From contig MNTL01000064.1 in the NCBI GenBank assembly GCA_001916965.1, positions 1 to 55,893 on the forward strand: a stretch of DNA of 55,893 nt, in the 5' to 3' direction. Source of the stretch: Roseburia sp. CAG:10041_57. GTDB lineage: Bacteria; Bacillota; Clostridia; Lachnospirales; Lachnospiraceae. Below, in pieces: positions 24,921-33,310 of this stretch. A model generated the notes under the pieces. That model searched no databases and had not been told where the DNA came from. It saw only the letters and a list, made by a program, of their open reading frames with translations. Position 1 is the first letter of the stretch. The number at the start of each line of letters is the position of its first letter. A program made the translations under genes and the position numbers.

Positions 24921-26075
24921 ATGTTCATTCTTTTGCTGGCAGCTTTGCTGCTGTTATTACTTGGATGGAATATATATTACAGAAGACACTGGTATCGACA
25001 GGTAGACGTTACATTAGACTTTGACAGAACATCTGTATATGCAGGAGAGCAGGTGGAACTGACCGAGGTCATTACCAATCGTAAGAAGCTGCCGCTGCCG
25101 GTTCTGGAAGTGGGTTTCCATACAAGAAAGGAATTGGTCTTTCGGGATACAGAGAATACCAATGTCAGCGATTATGTCTATAAAAGAGATATTTTTGCAG
25201 TACTTGGCAGACAGCGAATCACAAGAAAGATTCCCATTCTGTGCCAAAAAAGAGGATATTATAAAGTAGAAGAGGCAGATATTACTGCCTTTTCCTTATT
25301 ATACCGTAAAAGATATTCGCAGGCACTGACTACAAATGCAGCGATTTACGTCTACCCGGCGCAGGTAAACGTATCAGAGACAATGACTGTCTGCGAGCGT
25401 ATGCTGGGAATCATGCAGTGCTCCAGACACTTGTACGAAGATCCTTTCACATTTCGGGGGATTCGTGAGTATACCACCAGCGATCCTATGAAGACAATCA
25501 ACTGGAAAGCCAGTGCCAGGACCGGTGGACTTATGGTGAATACCTTTGATTCTGTAATGACGCAGAAGGTCATGCTGTATCTGGATGTAGAAGATGGCGG
25601 TATTCTTAAACAGGAAGAACTTGTAGAGGAAAGTATTGCCCTGGCAGCATCATTGATACGTAAATGCATGCGTCAGGGAATGGAAGCAGGATTGCTTACC
25701 AATGCACAATACCGGTCTGAAACAAAGGCAGATATTGGCATTATGGAAGAAAACCGGCAGGAAAATGTTTTTTGTGAGGCAGTATGTATAAACAGTAAAA
25801 CGTATTTGACTCGCATAGAAAGAATGTTGGCATTGTATCGCAAGGAAGATGGATGGAAGCCTTATGAAGACTGCCTTATCCAGACAAAGGCAGAGGATGC
25901 TGTTATGATTTTTATATCCAAGAATGCCACATTAGAGAAACAGAAGATGATTGAGGATTTCCTAGGGAAGGAACGGTATGGAATCTGGCTGTGTCCGGTG
26001 TACCGTGGTGAGCAGCCCAGCATAGATACAGCAGCCAATCTGAAGTTCATGACAAGGGAGGTGGAGAAGGGATGA
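24921..26075 (+). CDS. DUF58-domain membrane-anchored protein
   Basis: The 384-residue protein begins with a hydrophobic segment (about 2-17) and a beta-rich extracytoplasmic-type region (about 30-130). The DUF58 core is at about 170-195, read as FRGIREYTTSDPMKTINWK then ARTGGLMVN, followed by a von Willebrand factor A-like remainder. DUF58 proteins accompany MoxR ATPases. The gene is 3 bp after moxR and overlaps the next gene by 4 bp. The family is secure; its function is not known. Confidence 0.88.
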   Translation: MFILLLAALLLLLLGWNIYYRRHWYRQVDVTLDFDRTSVYAGEQVELTEVITNRKKLPLPVLEVGFHTRKELVFRDTENTNVSDYVYKRDIFAVLGRQRITRKIPILCQKRGYYKVEEADITAFSLLYRKRYSQALTTNAAIYVYPAQVNVSETMTVCERMLGIMQCSRHLYEDPFTFRGIREYTTSDPMKTINWKASARTGGLMVNTFDSVMTQKVMLYLDVEDGGILKQEELVEESIALAASLIRKCMRQGMEAGLLTNAQYRSETKADIGIMEENRQENVFCEAVCINSKTYLTRIERMLALYRKEDGWKPYEDCLIQTKAEDAVMIFISKNATLEKQKMIEDFLGKERYGIWLCPVYRGEQPSIDTAANLKFMTREVEKG

Positions 26076-27307
26076 GACGAAAAATGCAGCAGATAATCTG
26101 CTGGCTTCATGCGACTTTGATCTTTGCGCTGATTGCTCCCTTTCTGTATGCCCTTGACTTTAGCGAAGAACTGCGCAATACCGGACTTGTATATGCAAAG
26201 GCATTGCTGATTGTGCTGCCAATAGCAATCACATATCTGGCTGTCAGATATTGCAGGAGTCTGTTTACATATCTGCTGACAAGTTTGCTGGTTCTGGCAG
26301 GTATGACAGCGATGGTCTGGTTTCTTGGTGGAATAGGAGCACAGACGCACCTTGCAAGAATCTGTGATACTGTACTGCTGGCAATAGAGACACTGTTAAT
26401 TATAGCGTTACGTTTCCGGGACAGAATGCAGAAGATACAGGAGGAAAGAGAGAAAGATCCTTATTGGCAGCCAAAAGAGAGCTTCCTTAACAGACCGGGA
26501 TTTCAAGGCTTATGGTATTTTGGCGTGATATATATACTGGGGCTTGGATTCTCTTCGGCATATGTCTGTAACGAAGCCTTTTACAGTGGTATTCTCTATG
26601 TGATTCTGGTGTTTATTTATCAGTTTGTAATCCAGACAGAGACGTATTTTTCGCTGAATAAGGATGTAAGCAGAGTACCGGCGAAGAGAATATATGGCAT
26701 CAGTGCAGGAATGCTTGGTGTATTTTTGCTATGTTTTGTATTGGCAGCGGTTCCAGCAGCCATTGCCTCATCTTATAGACCATATACAGATATCAGAAAC
26801 TGGTTTGCTGGTGAAGAGCTGGTAACGGGAGACTGGTTCATGGATTATGGGGAACTTCAATTCGGGCAAAGTGACGAGATTCCAGACTGGATGCTTGCGG
26901 CGCAGGAAGACAGCCCTAAGTTGCCAGACTGGATCAATGCAGTGTTTCAGGGAATCGTCATATTGATCTTTGCGGCATTGCTGTTGCTCGTATGCAGACA
27001 GATCAGGGAGATATTTCACAATTTCAGGCGAAGCTATGATGAGAATGGCGACAGAATAGAGGAATTGACTGAGGATGGGGATATAGAACATTTTCTGCCA
27101 AAAGAAGAAGCACGGGCGCAGACCAGGGAAGAGATACAGATACGCAGGCGTTATAAGAAAGAGATACGCAGGCGCAGAAAAGAACAGCCGGGCAGATTCG
27201 AATCACCTGCTGAGATGGAACATAAAGCAGGATTACAGGATAGAGAACTGCACGAATTATATGAAGCTGCAAGGTATTCTAATATGGGCGATAAACATAA
27301 AATTTGA
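26072..27307 (+). CDS. Polytopic membrane protein of the MoxR-DUF58 operon
   Basis: The 411-residue protein has about seven hydrophobic segments (four near residues 10-115, then two or three near 145-240 and one near 292-310). The C-terminal cytoplasmic tail is very basic and acidic (RRRYKKEIRRRRKEQ). It starts at ATG 26072, overlapping the DUF58 stop (ATGA). In many MoxR-DUF58 operons the third gene encodes a transglutaminase-domain membrane protein; I see no Cys-His-Asp transglutaminase motif here, so the enzymatic half may be absent or replaced. No family is assigned with confidence. Confidence 0.65.
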   Translation: MRRKMQQIICWLHATLIFALIAPFLYALDFSEELRNTGLVYAKALLIVLPIAITYLAVRYCRSLFTYLLTSLLVLAGMTAMVWFLGGIGAQTHLARICDTVLLAIETLLIIALRFRDRMQKIQEEREKDPYWQPKESFLNRPGFQGLWYFGVIYILGLGFSSAYVCNEAFYSGILYVILVFIYQFVIQTETYFSLNKDVSRVPAKRIYGISAGMLGVFLLCFVLAAVPAAIASSYRPYTDIRNWFAGEELVTGDWFMDYGELQFGQSDEIPDWMLAAQEDSPKLPDWINAVFQGIVILIFAALLLLVCRQIREIFHNFRRSYDENGDRIEELTEDGDIEHFLPKEEARAQTREEIQIRRRYKKEIRRRRKEQPGRFESPAEMEHKAGLQDRELHELYEAARYSNMGDKHKI

Positions 27308-27313
27308 TTGCTC

Positions 27314-27341
27314 TTTGTCTGTTTTTCGATTATTATATAAT
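27314..27341 (+). promoter_or_regulatory. Promoter of the Rep_3-type initiator gene
   Basis: TATAAT at 27336-27341 lies 16 bp after TTTGTC at 27314-27319. The following leader (27347-27404) has the palindrome AGACGTCT and a hairpin CATCCG-N8-CGGATG at 27365-27384, then AGAAGGAAGG. Confidence 0.5.
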
Positions 27342-27404
27342 CAGGAGACGTCTACATAAGACGGCATCCGGCGGGGGACGGATGTGTAAGAAGGAAGGTA
27401 TACC

Positions 27405-28490
27405 ATGAATCGTAAGAAGAAGGTAGGCGGTACGGAGATTGCTTTCAGACCGCAGACTATTATTGAAGCCAGATATGATCTGGATCGCAGACAGAATGAT
27501 ATCATTGATATTTTACTGGGAATTGTAGGCGAGGGCAATGATACAGAAGAGAATACACGTTATGAGATCAATATATCGGATGTAAAGCACCTGTATAATC
27601 TGCAGGATGAGTCCAATGCGTATGCGTATCTGCAAAAGGCAGTGAAGAAATTCGAGGGACTTGGTTTCAGACTGAAAGAGGATGAGGGTACAGACGTATT
27701 TTATCCCTGGTTTAGTAAGATCAAATATCAGAAGAAGCGTGGAGATGAGGGCAGAAGTAAGATCGTGCTGGATCTTCACCCGGAAGTAAAACAGATGATC
27801 ATGTCTGCGAAACAGGGTGCATACTATAGAATCGAGTATCCGCTGAATCTGACGAAGAAATATTCCAAGAGACTGTATTATCTGTTAAAAGACAGAGAGA
27901 ATTTCAATGGCGGAACCTTTGTAATTTCCTTTCATGAGCTACGTAAGATGATGAAAGTGCCGGATTCTTATGCCAATGGTAATGTAAAGAGAGAGATTCT
28001 GGACAAGCCTTATGAAGAGATCAATGGAAATACGGATATCGCATTTGAATATCAGCTGATCTATGAGAAGCTGCCCAGTGGACAGCAGAGCATTGGCGCT
28101 GTTCAGTTCAAGGTACAGAAGCTCAAACCGAACAAGACAGTCGTAGAATATGAGACAATAGAGAAGAACGGAGAGAGTGTTACAGCTACGGAAGAAGAGC
28201 AGGAGATTATAGATGTATTTGGCTGTTCTGTAAAAGAGGCAAAAGACATATTAAAGACTGCAAGAGCCAATAACCGCACCAGAGAGCAGTTATTTGAGAT
28301 TCTTGGTTATACACTCCGTAAGCAGGTGGACAATAAGGTAGGCTATGTACTGACGATCCTTAAAAATGGTTATAACGAACCGACCAGATTATCAGGAAAA
28401 GAGAGCAACAGCTGGAACAATAAGGATCTGGACACAGCGTATTCACAGATGGATTTTGCTCAGTTCGAGCAGCAGATTCTTTCTAATTAG
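27405..28490 (+). CDS. Rep_3/RepB-type replication initiation protein
   Basis: The 361-residue protein belongs to the plasmid initiator family with two winged-helix domains. The first domain begins EARYDLDRRQNDIIDILLG, and the second contains the characteristic AYYRIEYPLNLTKKYSKRLYYLLKDRENF then FHELRKMMKVPDSYANGNVKREILDKPYEEIN. The C-terminal 110 residues are a separate helical region (KEAKDILKTARANNRTREQLF). It starts ATG at 27405 after AAGGAAGG. No iteron cluster or partition gene is visible nearby, so this is a chromosomal copy or a domesticated plasmid gene, not an active replicon that I can demonstrate. Confidence 0.8.
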   Translation: MNRKKKVGGTEIAFRPQTIIEARYDLDRRQNDIIDILLGIVGEGNDTEENTRYEINISDVKHLYNLQDESNAYAYLQKAVKKFEGLGFRLKEDEGTDVFYPWFSKIKYQKKRGDEGRSKIVLDLHPEVKQMIMSAKQGAYYRIEYPLNLTKKYSKRLYYLLKDRENFNGGTFVISFHELRKMMKVPDSYANGNVKREILDKPYEEINGNTDIAFEYQLIYEKLPSGQQSIGAVQFKVQKLKPNKTVVEYETIEKNGESVTATEEEQEIIDVFGCSVKEAKDILKTARANNRTREQLFEILGYTLRKQVDNKVGYVLTILKNGYNEPTRLSGKESNSWNNKDLDTAYSQMDFAQFEQQILSN

Positions 28491-28497
28491 GGTGGTC

Positions 28498-29181
28498 ATG
28501 GATAGATTACATATTACAGGATTAAAAAGTGCATATGGCAGACATCAGGTATTACAGGACGTGAATCTGACCGTACAGCAGGGACAGATTATAGGAATTG
28601 TCGGAGCCAATGGCTGTGGGAAATCTACTTTCCTGCAGATATTAGCAGGGCTTCGGACTCCCGATGACGGCAGTATATATCTGGATGGACAACAGGTAAA
28701 AGGCAGAGCGGGGCGAAGCCTTTTACTGCGTTATATGGGTTATGTGCCGCAGGAGAGCAATCTGATACAGGAGTTGAGCGTCAGGGACAATCTGCTTTTG
28801 TGGTATCGGGATAAGCACAGGCTCAAGAAGGAATTGGAAGAGGGCTTTCTGCATACACTTGGTGTACAGCAGATGTGCTCCATGCGGGCGCAGAACCTTT
28901 CCGGGGGAATGAAGAAACGTGTCAGTATAGGATGCGCACTGGCGGAAAGTCCGGTCATACTTTTGTTAGATGAACCGAATGCTGCACTGGATCTTCCGGC
29001 TAAGGAGCAGATACGGGAATATCTGCTGCAGTACAGGAGTCAGGGAGGAACGGTGTTGTTAGCGACACATGACGAAAGTGATCTGGAGATCTGCGACAGT
29101 GTGTATGCACTCTGTCAGGGACGCATGAAAGAGATAGACAGGACACTTCGAGGAAAACAACTGGTAGAGGAGCTGGAGTGA
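28498..29181 (+). CDS. ABC transporter ATP-binding protein (export type)
   Basis: The 227-residue single NBD has Walker A GANGCGKST (about residues 33-41), Q-loop YVPQESNLIQELSV, signature LSGGMKKRVSIG, Walker B VILLLDEPNAALD and the switch His in LLATHDESD. It starts at ATG 28498, 7 bp after the Rep_3 stop (GTG at 28492 is in frame). It is followed by a membrane-anchored accessory protein and a large ABC-2 permease, so the three probably form one exporter. The substrate is unknown. Confidence 0.88.
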   Translation: MDRLHITGLKSAYGRHQVLQDVNLTVQQGQIIGIVGANGCGKSTFLQILAGLRTPDDGSIYLDGQQVKGRAGRSLLLRYMGYVPQESNLIQELSVRDNLLLWYRDKHRLKKELEEGFLHTLGVQQMCSMRAQNLSGGMKKRVSIGCALAESPVILLLDEPNAALDLPAKEQIREYLLQYRSQGGTVLLATHDESDLEICDSVYALCQGRMKEIDRTLRGKQLVEELE

Positions 29182-29188
29182 AGAACGA

Positions 29189-30643
29189 ATGGAACAGAAT
29201 AAAAAAAGACGTAATATAGGAATTATAGCCGGAGTAGTTGTCGTTTTATTGATTACAGGTATCAGTGCGGCTTTGATTGTGCTCAATCAGCCCAAGGTAC
29301 GTCTGGCAAGAGGCATTTCCAAAATGTCAAAAGAACTGACGGCATACAGCAGTCCTGCGGCAAAGCAGATCAACAAGTCTCTTCTGCAGAAGAATACAAT
29401 GAAGGGACCGTATACTCTGAAAATAGACATGACAGCGACTTTTCCAGAGAATGATACACTGAGTATGCTCAATATGGATCTGGAGGCTGGATGTGATAAT
29501 GAAGTCCGACAGGCAAATATTGATTTTAATCTTGGAGCATATCAGATGAATCTGGTAAATGGTACAATAATGGTAGATGACAATACGATGTATGTCAGCG
29601 TACCGAAGTTATTGAATGATACCTATAGATTACAGCTGGATACGCTGGGAGCAGATTATAATGCTTCCGCCTGGAAAGATCAGTTGGGATTCAAGGTAGA
29701 TTCGGATGTTTCCATTGACTTTTTCACAAGAGAAGATGCGGATTATACAGATATGGAAGAATTAATGGATGCACTCAGCGAGGATGCGCAGACACTGAAG
29801 GATACAATAGTCGTTCAGAAGGCATCGGATAAGGCTTCCATTAAGACTTCCAACAAAAGCATGCAATGCAGTGGAGTAAATATTATGATCCCTAAGGATG
29901 CCATGAATGTATTTCTTAACAGTTTTCAGGAGAAATTCATGGCAAGCAGTATGTATCAGCAGAGTATTACGAAGTTGATAGAGCAGTCATCAATAGCATA
30001 TCTGCTGGAAGATGATATCAGGGAGCTGGTTGACGGTCAGGTAGAGGATGTGCTGGATATCCGCTGTATGAATGATATCAGCCTGAATCTGTATATGGAT
30101 TCCAAAGGGAGAATCGTCCGTATTATGACGCCACAGGCGATAGAATGTAAGGATTCCCAGATCAAAAGCATGGAACTGTCAGCGGATCTGGCGGGAACAG
30201 CCAGAACGCTTGATGTGATAGAGGCTGCATGTAAGCTGAATACGGTAAATGGAACAGAGACTTATTCCATAAGCAGAGATGCGTCCGTGACAGATGAGGA
30301 ATATAAGGAAGATCTCACTCTGGATGTGGTAGGAACAGATAATATGACTGCACTGACAATGCGTTATAAGAATACATGGAAGCTTGATACACTTGCATTT
30401 GATGGCAGAATTGAGCTGGAATCTGGAGACGAGAAGTATAAGCTCAGTGCAGATGGTTCTTATAAAGATATTGTAGAAGGACAGTCCTATACATTGGATC
30501 TGGATACGGCAAGTCTGGAAGTTGATGATAAAGCACTGATGCGTGTTGCCGGAACATTTGGAATAGAACAGGGTATGGGAGAAGTAGAGATACCGCAGGA
30601 TTCTATAGACCTCATGCAGATGGACAGCACATCTATTTATTAG
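29189..30643 (+). CDS. Membrane-anchored extracytoplasmic protein of the ABC-2 locus
   Basis: The 484-residue protein has a basic N-terminus (KKRR), one membrane segment at about residues 11-31, and a long extracytoplasmic region rich in beta structure and acidic residues. The segment sequence LKIDMTATFPENDT...LDLEAG recurs as a general theme (LTLDVVGTDNMTAL, FDGRIELESGDEKYKL), which suggests repeated beta-sandwich or lipoprotein-like lobes. I do not recognise a family. It starts ATG 29189, 7 bp after the ABC ATPase, and may be the external adapter or the substrate-binding part of that transporter. Confidence 0.7.
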   Translation: MEQNKKRRNIGIIAGVVVVLLITGISAALIVLNQPKVRLARGISKMSKELTAYSSPAAKQINKSLLQKNTMKGPYTLKIDMTATFPENDTLSMLNMDLEAGCDNEVRQANIDFNLGAYQMNLVNGTIMVDDNTMYVSVPKLLNDTYRLQLDTLGADYNASAWKDQLGFKVDSDVSIDFFTREDADYTDMEELMDALSEDAQTLKDTIVVQKASDKASIKTSNKSMQCSGVNIMIPKDAMNVFLNSFQEKFMASSMYQQSITKLIEQSSIAYLLEDDIRELVDGQVEDVLDIRCMNDISLNLYMDSKGRIVRIMTPQAIECKDSQIKSMELSADLAGTARTLDVIEAACKLNTVNGTETYSISRDASVTDEEYKEDLTLDVVGTDNMTALTMRYKNTWKLDTLAFDGRIELESGDEKYKLSADGSYKDIVEGQSYTLDLDTASLEVDDKALMRVAGTFGIEQGMGEVEIPQDSIDLMQMDSTSIY

Positions 30644-30693
30644 ATGTTCTATCAGATGCTTACAGCTCTGTAAATGGAAGGGTATGACTGGTC

Positions 30694-32694
30694 GTGAAGA
30701 TAGTAGTCTGGTTGAGAACAGAATGGAAAAGAATGCAGGCATGTATACCAGGGCTTGCCCTGAGAGCGGTCATATTGGCAGTTGTTGTCAGTATGACTGC
30801 TTTTTGTGCGTATCGGATATGGTCAAGGAATGAGACCGAGCCAGTAAAGATTGGATATATTGCACCGGATGATAAGCTGACCAGTCTTGCCCTGACCTAC
30901 ATAAAACATATGGATGCGCTCAAGGGCTGGTGCAGCCTGAGTGAAATGTCATCACTGGAGGAAGGACAGGAGGCGCTGCAACAGCAGGAGCTGGCAGCAC
31001 TGATCGTATTACCTGAGCATGTGGTTGAGGGCATTATGGATGGCACCAATGAGCCTGCCAAATTATATTTGTCAGGGCATTCCAAGGCACTGGGGTATGT
31101 GTTTGAAGAGCTTGCCAATGCAGGAATCGGGATGCTTGCAGTTGCACAGGCGCAGATTTATGCAACAGATGATATACTGTCACAGGCAGGAATAGACAGA
31201 CAGGAGATAGAACAGCAATATCAACAGATAGATATGCATAATCTGAATCTGGTGATGAACAGAAGCATGCTATGGAGAGAGGACAGTATCTCAGCAACAG
31301 GAACTGCCGGAGCAGCGGTATATTATAACAGTGCATTTCTGACCTGTATCATGCTGATAGCAGGGCTGTTCTTCGGGCAATATTGCAGAAGGACGAAGGA
31401 AGAAGAGAGAATGACCTGTTATCGACTGAATGTGCCTTATATCGTGCAGGCAATCGGGAGAAATGGCATTACTGCTATTTTGACCGCGATGCTGCTTGTG
31501 ATTCCCTATCTTGCCACATGGATTCCTTCATGCAGAAGCTGGATTCCATCATGGGAGATAACAGGAAGAAATATAATTCTGCTTTTGCTACTGCTATTAT
31601 GTAGTGGTGCATATACACAGCTTGTATACAGTCTGACCAGACGTGCCAACACAACGATGCTGATAACCTGCATGTCAGGGCTGATACAGGGCTATCTTTC
31701 AGGATGTTTTCTTCCCTCTGCCATATTACCGCAGATCGTAGGAAAAATTGCGCAGTTTATTCCAGCTACTTATATCAAGGCAGCTTTTACTATGATTCTT
31801 ACAGGCAGAAAACAGCAATTTGGTAAGACCTGTCTTGTGCTCATTGGCTGGATCATTCTGTTTACAATAGCCGAAGTTATTCTGATGCATAGAGAAGAGC
31901 GGGAAAAGGATATCAGACCTGTGCATTTTATGAATAAAACAGGAAGTTCTGTATCTGCAATTCTTTTTCGAAGACTAATGCACAGAAAAAGTCTCTGGTT
32001 CTGTCTCATCTGCACAACCATATTGTCCTGTGCCATGATCAGGGCAGAGAGAGGTTCAGATACAATTCTGCGGGCGGTATATTATACCAATGAGGAAGCT
32101 GTGCAGGCACTGCTGGATTCCTATCAGGGACTGGTAGAATTCCAGGCTGTAGACAGTGAAGAAGAGCTGCGCAGACAGGTGATTACAGGAAAAGCCGAAT
32201 GTGGCTATGTGATCGAAGATAATGTCCTGTTGCAACTACAGTCAGATGACTTGAACAGGGGAATACAGGTATTGGAGAAGGAAGATGCAGTGCTGACAGG
32301 AGTGGTCAATGAAGTACTGTTTGGGCAGTTATATACTATGACATCTTATGAATGGTATTCTTCTTATATGGAGAAACTGGGGATAGAGGCAGCACAGGCT
32401 AAGGAGGCATTGGATATCCGCATGCATGATGGAAGTACTTTTTCCTTTGAAAGACAGGTCATGCAGCCGGTGCAGCAGGAAAGTGGACAGATATCCTATC
32501 CAGTGTGGATAATTATTGCAGTACAAGTCATATTATGTGGATTACTTGGTGCGTTCTGGACATATCAGGACTGGCGCAGACATTATTACTATAAGCGTTC
32601 TTACGCAGGGATACTGGCTGTTTCGGTGATAGAACCAATGCTTCTTGCGATTGCAGTCGGTATCCTGACAATTGTTTTCTATAATTCCTATTGA
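30694..32694 (+). CDS. ABC-2 type transporter permease, tandem modules
   Basis: The 666-residue protein has two ABC-2 modules fused head to tail. Each opens with a membrane helix and then a soluble domain of the type found in ABC2_membrane_3 proteins: residues about 50-120 (IGYIAPDDKLTSLALTYI, then ELAALIVLPEHVVEGI) and again about 450-530 (AVYYTNEEAVQALLDSY, then GKAECGYVIED). Module one has about five later membrane helices (about 208-400). Module two has only two before the stop, so it looks truncated. It starts GTG at 30694. It pairs with the ATPase at 28498. Confidence 0.75.
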   Translation: MKIVVWLRTEWKRMQACIPGLALRAVILAVVVSMTAFCAYRIWSRNETEPVKIGYIAPDDKLTSLALTYIKHMDALKGWCSLSEMSSLEEGQEALQQQELAALIVLPEHVVEGIMDGTNEPAKLYLSGHSKALGYVFEELANAGIGMLAVAQAQIYATDDILSQAGIDRQEIEQQYQQIDMHNLNLVMNRSMLWREDSISATGTAGAAVYYNSAFLTCIMLIAGLFFGQYCRRTKEEERMTCYRLNVPYIVQAIGRNGITAILTAMLLVIPYLATWIPSCRSWIPSWEITGRNIILLLLLLLCSGAYTQLVYSLTRRANTTMLITCMSGLIQGYLSGCFLPSAILPQIVGKIAQFIPATYIKAAFTMILTGRKQQFGKTCLVLIGWIILFTIAEVILMHREEREKDIRPVHFMNKTGSSVSAILFRRLMHRKSLWFCLICTTILSCAMIRAERGSDTILRAVYYTNEEAVQALLDSYQGLVEFQAVDSEEELRRQVITGKAECGYVIEDNVLLQLQSDDLNRGIQVLEKEDAVLTGVVNEVLFGQLYTMTSYEWYSSYMEKLGIEAAQAKEALDIRMHDGSTFSFERQVMQPVQQESGQISYPVWIIIAVQVILCGLLGAFWTYQDWRRHYYYKRSYAGILAVSVIEPMLLAIAVGILTIVFYNSY

Positions 32695-32741
32695 AAAGAT
32701 AGGAATTTGCTATTGACGTTGCTTTCATATCGTGTTATAAA
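32683..32741 (+). promoter_or_regulatory. rrf2 promoter with upstream inverted-repeat operator candidate
   Basis: TTGACG (32713-32718) and TATAAA (32736-32741) are 17 bp apart. Directly upstream lies the perfect inverted repeat AATTCCTAT-N7-ATAGGAATT (32683-32707), which overlaps the stop of the preceding permease gene. Its core, CCTA-N9-TAGG, recurs at the metY-cysK promoter at 35001-35017. It has no T-tract, so it is better read as an operator than as a terminator. Confidence 0.65.
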
Positions 32742-32773
32742 GGATATAGCGATTGAAACAGGAGGAAATAGAT

Positions 32774-33208
32774 ATGACAATATCGACCAAGGGCAGATAT
32801 GCATTGCGTATTATGATGGATCTGGCGGGTCATATGGGAGAGACTGTGAAACTGAAAGATATTGCTGCCAGGCAGGATATCTCTGAGAAATATATGGAAC
32901 AGATCGTAGCTGTACTGAATAAAGCGGGTTATGTCAGAAGTACCCGTGGTGCACAGGGTGGTTATCAGCTGGTGAGACAGCCGCAGCAGTACACGGTTGG
33001 TATGATACTGAGACTGACAGAAGGCTCTCTGGCACCGGTGGACTGTTTATCAGATAATGCACTTCCTTGTGAAAGAAACGGGAAATGTGCTACTGTAGAG
33101 GTATACCGTAAGATTTATGAAGCAGTGAACAACGTAATTGATAATATGACGGTACAGGATTTACTTGACATTGAACAGGAAAAGGCAGCTAACGATTATA
33201 TTATTTAA
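32774..33208 (+). CDS. Rrf2-family transcriptional regulator (IscR/CymR-like)
   Basis: The 144-residue winged-helix regulator starts MTISTKGRYALRIMMDLA, with the recognition region SEKYMEQIVAVLNKAGYVRSTRGAQGGY typical of Rrf2. Three cysteines at 91, 99 and 105 (C-x7-C-x5-C) resemble the Fe-S ligand cluster of IscR, while the gene location before nifS-nifU and near cysK fits IscR/CymR control of Fe-S and cysteine genes. The start is ATG 32774, 8 bp after GGAGG. An inverted repeat at its own promoter recurs at metY-cysK, so autoregulation and control of both are likely (inference). Confidence 0.88.
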   Translation: MTISTKGRYALRIMMDLAGHMGETVKLKDIAARQDISEKYMEQIVAVLNKAGYVRSTRGAQGGYQLVRQPQQYTVGMILRLTEGSLAPVDCLSDNALPCERNGKCATVEVYRKIYEAVNNVIDNMTVQDLLDIEQEKAANDYII

Positions 33209-33230
33209 TATGCGTTCGCTTGCCGGGAAG

Positions 33231-33251
33231 GCGCATGAATGGTGCGCTTTT
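33231..33251 (+). terminator. Weak hairpin between rrf2 and nifS
   Basis: GCGCAT (33231-33236) pairs with GTGCGC (33242-33247), followed by four T. It may reduce read-through into nifS. Confidence 0.45.
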
Positions 33252-33310
33252 CTATCGGAAATAAAATATACTAAACATATAGGAATAGTATGAAAAGGAG
33301 GAACCAGGAT

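Noticed and set aside
32683..32707. Terminator after the ABC-2 permease gene
   Set aside because: The stem has no T-tract, and its core recurs at the metY promoter where no gene ends, so an operator is the better explanation.
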